22,632 nt of DNA, taken from the IMG/VR virus record IMGVR_UViG_3300045107_000090, positions 1-22,632 of that record; one strand, written 5' to 3'. The translations under genes were made by a program, and so were the position numbers. The DNA comes from a virus. The notes under the pieces were generated by a model. The model saw only the letters and a list, made by a program, of their open reading frames with translations, had not been told where the DNA came from and searched no databases. Below, piece after piece: positions 7,174 through 13,963 of this stretch (the first letter of the stretch is position 1; the number at the start of each line of letters is the position of its first letter).

Positions 7174-7842
7174 ATGGCCCACCAGTTCACGGCCGGGTCG
7201 TGCTGCGGCTGCTCGCCGTGCGACTGCGCCGGGTGCGATCCATGGCCCGAGTGCGCCGTGCTGGCGTTCGACTATTACTGGGCCTCATCGCTCCCCGGTC
7301 AGATCACCGGGCCCTGCGAGGACCGGACCGCGTCGATCACCATGAATCGCGGGGCCGATTGCCGGCTGCTGGGAATCCTCAACGCGCCCGGGACCGCGTT
7401 CGGGTTCGCTCGGCTCGGCCCCTATTCGAGCTGCGCCGGCTTTCTCCAGGACTCGTTTCGAGGCAGTTACACATTCTCGCTCTACTGCGAGGATGGCGAG
7501 CCACGGCTGCGAGTGACGCAGGCGACCAACCCGTTCTCGCAGGACGCCAACAACAGCCAGACATTTCAGTATCTCTCGCTGGAGTCGGTCTGGTCGCTCG
7601 CCGGGACATGCGACCCGCTGGACCTGACGCTCGACTCACTGCTTTCCTGCACGGCGAGATGGCGGGCGCGCAACAAGCCGACATCTCAATGGACCTATTA
7701 CTCGGCCGACTGCTCGACGCTCGACTACTACCTGCTGACCCCCGGGGCCTATGGCTGCGAGACGGAGTGCGTTGACAATGGGTCGCCCGCCGGCCTGTCG
7801 CGGCCGTTCAACCTCAGCGGCCTCTCCATCGTCGCGTGCTAA
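7174..7842 (+). CDS. Cysteine-rich protein of unknown function (222 aa)
   Basis: ATG 7174 starts three bases after the previous TGA. The 222-aa product contains 17 cysteines, seven of them in residues 9-27 (CC, C, C, C, C, C in the segment SCCGCSPCDCAGCDPWPEC). The remainder has regularly spaced single cysteines and many aromatic and Ser/Thr residues. There is no signal peptide. The ending is LSGLSIVAC. The cysteine cluster could bind metal, form disulfides in the virion, or be modified. It is immediately upstream of a radical SAM gene, and the stop of this gene overlaps the longest reading of that gene. A tail-tip protein is the default inference from operon position. An enzyme substrate is a speculative alternative. 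Confidence 0.6.
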   Translation: MAHQFTAGSCCGCSPCDCAGCDPWPECAVLAFDYYWASSLPGQITGPCEDRTASITMNRGADCRLLGILNAPGTAFGFARLGPYSSCAGFLQDSFRGSYTFSLYCEDGEPRLRVTQATNPFSQDANNSQTFQYLSLESVWSLAGTCDPLDLTLDSLLSCTARWRARNKPTSQWTYYSADCSTLDYYLLTPGAYGCETECVDNGSPAGLSRPFNLSGLSIVAC

Positions 7843-7865
7843 CTCCGGGGAGGTCCGCGACAGTG

Positions 7866-9191
7866 ATGGCACCCCAACATGATGGACGGCCTATGACTCG
7901 TGATGAGTCGTGCCGGTCTCTGCCGGACGGTCCATGCATTCGCGGGCTCGACAACTGCCCGGGCCGGCGGCGAAGGGCGCTCTGTCAGGTCGCCGACGAT
8001 CCGAGATACGACGCGATCTTCGCCCGCGCGACCGCCGGACCAGCCCGCCTCGAACACCCCGACGCGGCGGCGTGGCGGGCCAGGCGTTCGCTCAACGCCC
8101 GCGCGCGGAGCTGCCGGCACCGCGAGCCGTGCGGCTGCGGGATCGCCGACTGCGCCAAGCTCGGGCGCAAGGTGACCTATGAGGAGTGCCATGCCTGCCC
8201 CGATCTGCCGCCGACCCCCGACCTGCAGGAGATGGACATGGGCGGCCTGCCTGTCCGCATGGTGATCCCCTCCGAGCGGCGGCCCGTCTGGCGCGGCGGA
8301 ATCATCCAGGTCCACGTCACCCGGGCCTGCGATCTCGCGTGCGTCCACTGCACTCAGGGGTCCAATCTCGCGGGCAAGCCGGTCGTCATGTCGGCCGACG
8401 AGTTCGAGACGGCCGTCAAGAGCCTCGCCGGCTACTGGGGCGTCGTCGGGATCTTCGGCGGAAACCCGGCGATCCATCCCCGGTTCGAGACGCTCTGCGA
8501 GATACTCCGGGCCCACGTCCCGTTCGAGCAGCGTGGGCTCTGGTGCAACCATCCCCGCGGCAAGGGGGCCGTCTGTCGGATCACGTTCAATCCCGCCGTC
8601 TCCAACCTCAACGTCCACCTCTCGGCCGAGGCCGCCGCCGAGTTCCGCCGCGACTGGCCGGAGTCGGCCGCCGTTCTGAAGGGCGAGGCGGAGGACTCCG
8701 TCCACGGGCCGCCGTTCGTGGCGATGCGCGACGTGGTCGCCGACGAGGCCGAGCGGTGGAGGATGATCGGCGATTGCGACGTCAACAAGTACTGGTCGGC
8801 CCTGGTCGGCGTCGTGCCCGGCCGCGGGCTCCGCGCCTACCTCTGCGAGATCATGTACACGCAGGCAGCACTCCACGCGACCGCCGACGACGCCGAGGAC
8901 TGGCCCGACCTGGGGCTGCCGGTCGAGCCCGGCTGGTGGACGCGACCGCTGGCCGAGTTTGCCGGGCAGGTCCGGCACCACTGCCATCGCTGCGGCATCC
9001 CGCTCCGCCGGCCCGGCCAGCCCGCCGTCGCGGGCGAGGTCGAGGAGTTCAGCCAGACGCATCGGGCGATCGCGAGGCTCAAGGTCCGGGAGCGCCGGGT
9101 CGATCTGGTCGAGTCGATCGGCACAATCGCCCGTCCCGACCGCCCCGCGACCGAGTATCTGCCGGGGACCACGCCGAGGGCGAAGGCGTGA
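7866..9191 (+). CDS. Radical SAM enzyme with extra cysteine clusters
   Basis: I choose ATG 7866 (441 aa); GGGGAGG at 7847-7853 lies upstream, and GTG 7863 is almost equally possible. Residues 155-162 read CDLACVHC, the CX3CX2C motif that ligates the radical SAM [4Fe-4S] cluster. GGNP (about 198-201) stands where GGEP binds SAM. The N-terminal 115 residues carry ten cysteines in two groups (16, 24, 31, 40 and 83, 89, 91, 96, 108, 111). Later ones occur at 304, 327, 373 and 376, the last two as HHCHRC. These could hold auxiliary clusters or zinc, as in SPASM-like enzymes. Its stop overlaps the GTG of the methyltransferase gene, so the two are co-translated. The substrate is unknown; a phage or host surface molecule or tail protein is inferred from context. 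Confidence 0.8.
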   Translation: MAPQHDGRPMTRDESCRSLPDGPCIRGLDNCPGRRRRALCQVADDPRYDAIFARATAGPARLEHPDAAAWRARRSLNARARSCRHREPCGCGIADCAKLGRKVTYEECHACPDLPPTPDLQEMDMGGLPVRMVIPSERRPVWRGGIIQVHVTRACDLACVHCTQGSNLAGKPVVMSADEFETAVKSLAGYWGVVGIFGGNPAIHPRFETLCEILRAHVPFEQRGLWCNHPRGKGAVCRITFNPAVSNLNVHLSAEAAAEFRRDWPESAAVLKGEAEDSVHGPPFVAMRDVVADEAERWRMIGDCDVNKYWSALVGVVPGRGLRAYLCEIMYTQAALHATADDAEDWPDLGLPVEPGWWTRPLAEFAGQVRHHCHRCGIPLRRPGQPAVAGEVEEFSQTHRAIARLKVRERRVDLVESIGTIARPDRPATEYLPGTTPRAKA

Positions 9192-10459
9192 CCGACCCCC
9201 GCGTCGCCCATCGCCACGTCGTCGCCGCCGACGGCGACCGGCTGACCTACGTCTGCGGCTGCGTCAACGCGATCGACCCGTGGTCCGGCTGGCTGCGGTC
9301 GGAGTCGAAGTGCGCCGCCCATCGGGCCGAGTCGCGGGAGGCCGGCACGCTGGGGCGGCGGTACTACCGCGACATCGGCTCGCTCGACCGCGAGGCGCCG
9401 GCCCGCTACGTCGGCGAGCTCGTCGAGGCCCTCGGCCCGCTGCCGACGGGGCCGGGACTGGCCGTCGAGGTCGGCTGCGGCGCCAGCCCCTACGCCGGGG
9501 CGATCCGCGACGCCGGCTGGCAGTACGTCGGGATCGACCGCTCCCGGTGGGGCTGCGGCTGGACGGCGAAGCGGTGGGGCGTGGAGGCCGAGCCGGTCGC
9601 GTGGGAGGACTACGAGCCGCCCCGGCCGCCGGGGCTGATCCTCTGCGCCCACGCCGTCGAGCACATGGCCGAGGGCCCGTTCCAGCTCGGCCGCATGGCC
9701 GTCCGGCTCGCGCCCGGGGGCGAGCTCTGGATCGTCGTGCCCGACGACGAGGACCCGCTCAACCCGGACCATCTCTGGTTCCCCAACGCCGACGCCCTTC
9801 GCGGCCGGTTGGAGGCGTGGGGGCTCGAGGTCCTCCGGCTCGCGTCGATCCGCCGGATCGCCCGGGAGAGTTTCCTGTACGCGAGGGCGAGGCGTCCGGC
9901 TGACGCGGATCCGCACGCCCTGCCGGTCGTGTGGCCGGGGCTCGCGGGGCGATCCTGGATGTCGCGGCCGGAGCTGGCGTGGCTGATCGGCCGGCTGCCG
10001 GAGTCGGGCGCGTTCGTCGAGGTCGGCACGGCCTCCGGCGTCTCGGCGGCCCGGATCGCCGACGCGCGGCCGAGGCTGGCGATCGTCTGCGTCGACACCT
10101 TCGCCGACGCCGACGCGACGCACATGGCCGAGTCGGAGCGCGACCGACGGGGCAACTGGGCCGCCAACCGCCGGCCGAACATGCGGCTCCACGTCGGCGA
10201 CCTGGCGAGCCTCGCCGCCGCCGAGCCGGGACTGCGGGCCGACGCGATCCTCGTCGACGCCTGGCACGACGAGTCCTCCGTCGCCGCCGACCTGGCCGTT
10301 GCCGACGCGATGCTCTCCGAGGGCGGCGTGATCTTCGCCCACGACTACGCCGACCCGGCGCACCCCGGCGTGCGGTCGGCCGTCGATCGCTTCTGCCGCG
10401 ACTCCGGATACCGAGCGGACGGCGACCGCTTCACGCTGCGGTCGCTGCGGAGGATCTGA
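9188..10459 (+). CDS. Protein with two class I SAM-dependent methyltransferase domains
   Basis: GTG 9188 overlaps the stop of the radical SAM gene (GTGA). The same frame is open far upstream, but that part is antisense-like shadow of the upstream gene. The 423-aa product has a short N-terminal Cys part (CGC at 23-25, KCAAH at 41-45). Domain 1 (about 88-235) has motif I AVEVGCGASP (92-101), acidic D117 in GIDRS, HAVEHM (155-160) and LAPGGELWIVVPDDED. Domain 2 (about 258-423) has motif I FVEVGTASG (276-284), D303 in VCVDTF, ILVDAWHDESS and SEGGVIFAHDY, like Methyltransf_24-type enzymes. Both domains keep SAM-binding signatures. The tandem arrangement and its link to radical SAM and glycosyltransferase genes suggest modification of a glycan or surface component. 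The substrates are not visible. Confidence 0.82.
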   Translation: MTDPRVAHRHVVAADGDRLTYVCGCVNAIDPWSGWLRSESKCAAHRAESREAGTLGRRYYRDIGSLDREAPARYVGELVEALGPLPTGPGLAVEVGCGASPYAGAIRDAGWQYVGIDRSRWGCGWTAKRWGVEAEPVAWEDYEPPRPPGLILCAHAVEHMAEGPFQLGRMAVRLAPGGELWIVVPDDEDPLNPDHLWFPNADALRGRLEAWGLEVLRLASIRRIARESFLYARARRPADADPHALPVVWPGLAGRSWMSRPELAWLIGRLPESGAFVEVGTASGVSAARIADARPRLAIVCVDTFADADATHMAESERDRRGNWAANRRPNMRLHVGDLASLAAAEPGLRADAILVDAWHDESSVAADLAVADAMLSEGGVIFAHDYADPAHPGVRSAVDRFCRDSGYRADGDRFTLRSLRRI

Positions 10460-10461
10460 GC

Positions 10462-11265
10462 GTGCCGGCGATCCGCGGTCTGACCGTCTCCGTCGGCCAA
10501 TGGTACGCCCGGACCCTCGAGGTCTGCCTTGTCCGCAACATGCGGCACCTGACGCGGTGCCTGGTGGTGACCGCGCCCGGCGACCCGGCCGTCGCCGTCG
10601 CGCGATCGGTGCCGAACGTCGAGGTCCTGGAGACGGACGCCTTCACTCGCCACGGTGCCCGGTTCAACAAGGGCCTGGCGATGGAAGAGGGCTTTGAGCG
10701 TCTCGGCCGGTCGGGATGGCTCGCGATCTTCGACGCCGACATCGTCTGGCCCGATGCGATCCCGCTCGACCGGCTCCGGTCCCACGCCCTGCATGGCTGT
10801 CGCCGCCGCGTGCTCGACGATCCGGCGGCATGGCGGCCGGACATCGACGCCCGCCGGCTCCCGCTGATCAACGACAAGGGGCCGATCGGGTTCACCCAGA
10901 TCTTCCACGCCGACGCGCCGTACCTTGCGGGAAAACGGCCCTGGTACGACGTCAGCTTCGCCCATGCCGGCGGCGGCGACGCCTACTTCCTCTCGCTCTT
11001 CCCGCGGGAGCGGTGGGTGACGCTGCCGGTCGAGTCGATCCACCTGGGGCCCGTCGACCGGCACTGGTTCGGCACTGACGCCGAGGCGAAGGAGTTGATG
11101 GCGGCGTTCGTCAAGCGCAACAACTGGCGACGCGCGATCAACGGCCTGCCGCCCGGCGCTGGGGCGTCCGTGGGCGAGATTCGGGAGCGTGTCGAGGTGC
11201 CCGGCTACGCACCGTCGACCTACGAGCTGCCCTTCGTGAAGCGGGCCCGAGAACAAACGAGGTAG
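10462..11265 (+). CDS. Glycosyltransferase-like protein (GT-A type)
   Basis: GTG 10462 is preceded by GGAGGA (10449-10454) and follows the methyltransferase stop by two bases. The upstream extension of this frame is a shadow. The product is 267 aa: AIRGLTVSVGQWYARTLEVCL, a Rossmann-like start, then ARFNKGLAMEEGFERLG and GWLAIFDADIVWPDAI with a DAD motif at 91-93, the metal- and sugar-nucleotide-binding signature of GT-A enzymes. Later segments include TQIFHADAPYL and GGGDAYFLSLFPRERWVTLPVESIHLG. The family is that of small cytosolic transferases found in phage and capsule loci. It ends the enzyme cassette. I infer sugar transfer to a tail protein, host glycan or lipid; the acceptor is unknown. 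Confidence 0.75.
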   Translation: MPAIRGLTVSVGQWYARTLEVCLVRNMRHLTRCLVVTAPGDPAVAVARSVPNVEVLETDAFTRHGARFNKGLAMEEGFERLGRSGWLAIFDADIVWPDAIPLDRLRSHALHGCRRRVLDDPAAWRPDIDARRLPLINDKGPIGFTQIFHADAPYLAGKRPWYDVSFAHAGGGDAYFLSLFPRERWVTLPVESIHLGPVDRHWFGTDAEAKELMAAFVKRNNWRRAINGLPPGAGASVGEIRERVEVPGYAPSTYELPFVKRAREQTR

Positions 11266-11799
11266 ATGATGGCGACGACGATCTCCGGCTCGCTCTCGGC
11301 CAAGCTGCAGGCAATCTTCACCGGCGACTCCGGCTTCTACTCCGGCACGGGCCGCGACATCGCCAAGACGCTCGGGCTGGCGATTGCCGCCGGTACCGGG
11401 GCCGACCAGTGCGACCGCTGCGGCCTGATCTACAAGGCACTGTCATCCTCGACGCCCGACACCATCGACCTCAAGAGCCTTACCGACCCCAACGGCGTCG
11501 CGTTCACCGACCTGGCTCGCGTGCGGCTGCTCTGGCTCTGGAACGAGTCGACGACAGACGCGGCGAGCGTCGCGGTCGGACCCGACACCACGAACGGGTG
11601 GACCAACGGCATCAACGCCAATGCCAACGGCGAGGGCGTCATCCTCCGGGGCTCGACGGCGAGTTCGAGCGGGATGCTGATCCTCGTCGCGCCGGCGACC
11701 ACGGGGCTGGTCGTCGCGTCCAACAACAAGGTGATCCGGCTGACGCCCTCGGCCCACGCGCAGACGATCCGCGGGATCGTGCTGGGCTGCTCGGCCTGA
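11266..11799 (+). CDS. Putative virion structural protein (177 aa)
   Basis: ATG 11266 directly follows the previous TAG; an ATG at 11269 is equally possible. The 177-aa product is beta-rich with many Thr/Ser/Gly/Ala: ATTISGSLSAKLQAIF, then DTIDLKSLTDPNGVAFTDLARVRLLWLWNESTTDAASVAVG, GEGVILRGSTASSSGMLILVAPATTG and a final IRGIVLGCSA. The 'DL..LTDP.G....LARV..L...N' pattern is one I associate with uncharacterised decoration or tail-associated proteins of planctomycete phages. Its return to structural character after four cargo genes suggests the cargo was inserted between structural genes. It is the last gene of the plus-strand operon. Confidence 0.6.
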   Translation: MMATTISGSLSAKLQAIFTGDSGFYSGTGRDIAKTLGLAIAAGTGADQCDRCGLIYKALSSSTPDTIDLKSLTDPNGVAFTDLARVRLLWLWNESTTDAASVAVGPDTTNGWTNGINANANGEGVILRGSTASSSGMLILVAPATTGLVVASNNKVIRLTPSAHAQTIRGIVLGCSA

Positions 11800-11997
11800 C
11801 TACCCCTTCCCCGCCGGGTCGCCCCCCGACAGCCGGCGGATCGCCTCGTCGGCGCTGATGCCGAGGGCTCGCCAGACGCGGAGCGCGATGAACTGGCGAT
11901 CCGGCCGCGACCGAGAGAAGCCGATCTTGATGAACCCGACCGTGTGAGCGCCGACAAAATACACGAAGCCCGGCCAGGTCGTGGATTGATTGAGCAT
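11800..11997 (-). CDS. Short protein resembling the start of a T5orf172/Mug113-type domain
   Basis: It runs from ATG 11997 to TAG 11800-11802, adjacent to the stop of the convergent structural gene. The 65-aa product contains PGFVYFVGAHTVGFIKIGFS, which resembles the opening strands of T5orf172 (GIY-YIG-related) domains, where 'VYF.....G.IKIG.S....R' is the usual pattern. The catalytic half that would follow is absent and the ending is GGDPAGKG. No other frame continues the domain. It is either a degraded remnant, a minimal DNA-binding module, or chance. No strong ribosome binding site is visible. It lies between the operon and the attachment region, a usual place for cargo. Confidence 0.4.
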   Translation of the reverse strand: MLNQSTTWPGFVYFVGAHTVGFIKIGFSRSRPDRQFIALRVWRALGISADEAIRRLSGGDPAGKG

Positions 11998-12155
11998 TTC
12001 GGATCATCCGTTGTGAAGTTCGCTGTGCGGATTGCGGCGGATACCATGCAGACTGCGGCATCCCGGCGGCGGATGTCGCGCCCATGTCGCGCGGGCGACT
12101 CGCCGATCGACGCAAATCGGCCGCTCATGGGATTGGAACTTACGTCGCGGCCCGC

Positions 12156-12203
<48 letters not shown>

Positions 12204-12205
12204 CT

Positions 12206-12231
12206 CGCCGCGATCGGTGCGGATCGCGGCG
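12206..12231. repeat. Perfect 10-bp inverted repeat with 6-base loop
   Basis: CGCCGCGATC (12206-12215) and GATCGCGGCG (12222-12231) are exact reverse complements separated by GGTGCG. It starts three bases after the tRNA half and its right arm is part of the first right-hand direct repeat. No T-run follows, so a Rho-independent terminator is unlikely. It may be an integrase or excisionase site, or a structure that stops transcription between the convergent operons. Confidence 0.6.
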
Positions 12232-12384
12232 GATCGATTGCAGATCGCGGCGGTGATTGGGGTTCCGGCGACGGCGGCCGGACGCGGGCGCCGGTGGACG
12301 GGCGCCAACTCCCGGCAGATCGCGGCGGATCACGGCGAATACCTTGTATGCGCCGGTGTCGCGCCGCTCACTTCGCCGCTTCCT

Positions 12385-13296
12385 TCACCCTGCGGGCGAG
12401 TCGGCGTCGTCACGTTCCGCCGCGTGAGTCTCCTCGACCCGCGTCACCCCCTTCCCCGGTGTGTCCGCGCGGACCACGTTGCCCGCGACGTCGAGCCTGT
12501 ACGGCACGTTCGGCTCGATCCCGTCCTCGCCGACGTAGGCGACCACCAGCCGGCGACGGCCCGCGCCGACGTCCCATCTCGCCAAGCACAAGACGCCCCA
12601 GTCGCCGGCGGTGGCCTGACCACAGTCGCCGGCGGTGGCCTGACCCCGGTAGCCGGCGGTGGCCTGACCCCGGTAGCCGGCGGTGGCCTGACCACAGTCG
12701 CCGGCGGTGGCCTGACCCCAGTCGCGGGCGGTGGCCTGACCACAGTCGCCGGCGGTGGCCTGACCCCAGTCGCCGACGGTGGCCTGACCCCAGTCGCCGA
12801 CGGTGGCATGACCCCCGTAGCCGGCGGTGGCCTGACCCCAGTCGCCGACGGTGGCATGACCCCCGTAGCCGGCCACGACGGAGGCGCCGATCACGGCTTT
12901 CCCGGCGGCGACGTTGGCGATCAGATAGTCCGTCGCGCCCTTGCGGTCGCCACAGTAGACGACTTCGCCGCGCGGGAATTTCACCTTGCCGCCGAGGTCG
13001 ATCACGTCGGCCGCGACGACCGACACGACCAGCCATTTGGCGTCCGGCGACCAGTCGCCGAGGTTGCCGTCGCCCTCTCCCCAGAGCCACCCGTGCAGGC
13101 CGTTGCCACACTCCGGCTCCGGCGACCAGTCGGGCGCCTCGACCGGCCCGCTCTCGGGCCAGCGGAAGCCGCCGTGACTCGTCATGTCCGCGTTGCAGGT
13201 GCGGAGCACCAGCACGCGGGCGGGCTCGGGCTTCCTCACCCGCGGCTTCGCCGGCCGCGCGGCGGCTGCCCGTGGCTTGCGATCGGGCTCGGTCAT
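12385..13296 (-). CDS. DUF7666-like protein with about 12 octapeptide repeats (beta-solenoid candidate)
   Basis: ATG 13296 overlaps the upstream stop (ATGA). The 303-aa product has a Lys/Pro/Arg-rich start (1-27). An N-terminal domain (about 28-125) follows with VLVLRTCNADMTSHGGFRWP, CGNGLHGWLWGEGD, WLVVSVVAADVIDLG and KVKFPRGEVVYCGD. Residues 142-237 form about 12 octads of the type AGDWGQAT/AGYGGHAT. A C-terminal domain (VLCLARWDVGAGRRRLVVAYVGEDGIE) ends it. Domains of this kind followed by octad repeats are known in many phage and bacterial proteins (DUF7666 by my recall). The octads resemble the AGYGST-T units of ice nucleation proteins and probably form a solenoid. It is the last gene of the minus-strand operon, next to attP. 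The function is unknown. Confidence 0.72.
   Translation of the reverse strand: MTEPDRKPRAAAARPAKPRVRKPEPARVLVLRTCNADMTSHGGFRWPESGPVEAPDWSPEPECGNGLHGWLWGEGDGNLGDWSPDAKWLVVSVVAADVIDLGGKVKFPRGEVVYCGDRKGATDYLIANVAAGKAVIGASVVAGYGGHATVGDWGQATAGYGGHATVGDWGQATVGDWGQATAGDCGQATARDWGQATAGDCGQATAGYRGQATAGYRGQATAGDCGQATAGDWGVLCLARWDVGAGRRRLVVAYVGEDGIEPNVPYRLDVAGNVVRADTPGKGVTRVEETHAAERDDADSPAG
12586..12873 (-). repeat. Tandem 24-bp repeats encoding octapeptides
   Basis: About 12 units of 24 bp, of the form GCC-GGC/GGG-GAC/TAC-TGG/TGT/GGG/CGG-GGT-CAG/CAC-GCC-ACC, lie head to tail inside the coding sequence. Differences fall mainly at octad positions 3-4, giving DW, DC, YG and YR variants, while GQAT or GHAT is nearly constant. 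The neighbouring codons show that units have been duplicated in blocks: two AGYRGQAT units are adjacent, and a YG/DW pair occurs twice. Confidence 0.9.
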
Positions 13297-13685
13297 CCCT
13301 CACCCCCTTCCCCGCCCGGCGCCGGCGCGAGGCCGGCGGCCCACCCAAACGACTTCGGCCCCGTTTTCACCATGAGCCCGGCATCGACAAGCGCCGAGAC
13401 CAGAATCGCGTCGGCCGCCGGCATCGCACCGTAGAAGTCCGCGCCGCCGGGGCTGTCCTCGCGGTACTCGGCCGCCATGCGAGCCAGGATCGCCTCCAGT
13501 TCGGTGACGCGGGCCAGGGCGGCGGCGGCGTGGACGTATTCCGTATCCCACGGCGTCACCCTCGACTCAGCCCAATGGCGGTCGCCCTCTGTGTCTAGCG
13601 GCATCAGCCACAACCGATCCGGCGGCGGCGGCCCGTCCGGCTCATAGCCTTCCTCTCGCATCGCCTCTCGCGTCTCGTCGTCCAT
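13293..13685 (-). CDS. Hypothetical phage protein (130 aa)
   Basis: It runs from ATG 13685 to TGA 13293-13295, overlapping the next ATG. The N-terminus is acidic and Pro-rich (DDETREAMREEGYEPDGPPPPDRL). A central helix (TEYVHAAAALARVTELEAILARMAAEY) could form a short coiled-coil. The C-terminus, FYGAMPAADAILVSALVDAGLMVKTGPKSFGWAAG, looks like a small folded module. It has no signal peptide, membrane segment or catalytic motif. It is co-transcribed with the sigma-factor and repeat-protein genes. I do not recognise the family. Coding is supported by length, packing and the lack of an equally good frame on the other strand. Confidence 0.55.
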   Translation of the reverse strand: MDDETREAMREEGYEPDGPPPPDRLWLMPLDTEGDRHWAESRVTPWDTEYVHAAAALARVTELEAILARMAAEYREDSPGGADFYGAMPAADAILVSALVDAGLMVKTGPKSFGWAAGLAPAPGGEGGEG

Positions 13686-13717
13686 CGCCCCTCCCCGCCC
13701 TCTCGGGCTCTAGAGCC

Positions 13718-13963
13718 TCACCTCGTCGATCGCTCGACCTCCAACTCCAGCAGGCCGCCAGCCCAGCACCACGCGACGCACGTCCCCGGCTCGCCGTAGC
13801 CGTCGAGCGTCCCCGACGTCTCGGAGGCCTGGATCACCGCGGCGAGATGCTCCCGCTGATGCAGCGACCGCGACGGCATCAGGCCCCGGAGCCAGGCCGC
13901 GATCTGCGTCGCGGGGGGCCGTGGCAGGCAGGGATCGCCGAGACGCGCGCCAGTCCGGCTCAT
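13718..13963 (-). CDS. Hypothetical small protein (81 aa)
   Basis: ATG 13963 overlaps the stop of the sigma-factor gene (ATGA), and the stop is at 13718-13720, about 30 bases before the next gene. The product reads MSRTGARLGDPCLPRPPATQIAAWLRGLMPSRSLHQREHLAAVIQ and then DGYGEPGTCVAWCWAGGLLELEVERSTR. It has three Cys and a possible helix in the first half. No known domain is evident. The translational coupling to the sigma factor suggests a linked role, for example as a regulator of it, but nothing in the sequence proves that. Confidence 0.5.
   Translation of the reverse strand: MSRTGARLGDPCLPRPPATQIAAWLRGLMPSRSLHQREHLAAVIQASETSGTLDGYGEPGTCVAWCWAGGLLELEVERSTR

Noticed and set aside
8186-9187. 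N-terminal extension of the methyltransferase frame
   Set aside because: It is Arg/Pro-rich shadow of the radical SAM gene; the GTGA overlap at 9188 and the domain boundaries mark the real start.
5588-11265. Diversity-generating retroelement acting on tail-tip genes
   Set aside because: No reverse transcriptase gene and no template/variable repeat pair were seen in the window.
12206-12231. Rho-independent terminator
   Set aside because: The stem is perfect, but no T-run follows on either strand.
12586-12873. CRISPR-like array of regular 24-bp repeats
   Set aside because: Units are contiguous with no unique spacers, and they are in frame within a protein gene.
12217-13434. Plus-strand open frames of over 400 aa across the repeat region
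   Set aside because: Their repeats (GGGLTPVA-type and RRRWPDPS-type) are reverse or shifted readings of the octapeptide gene, which has recognisable domains on the minus strand.
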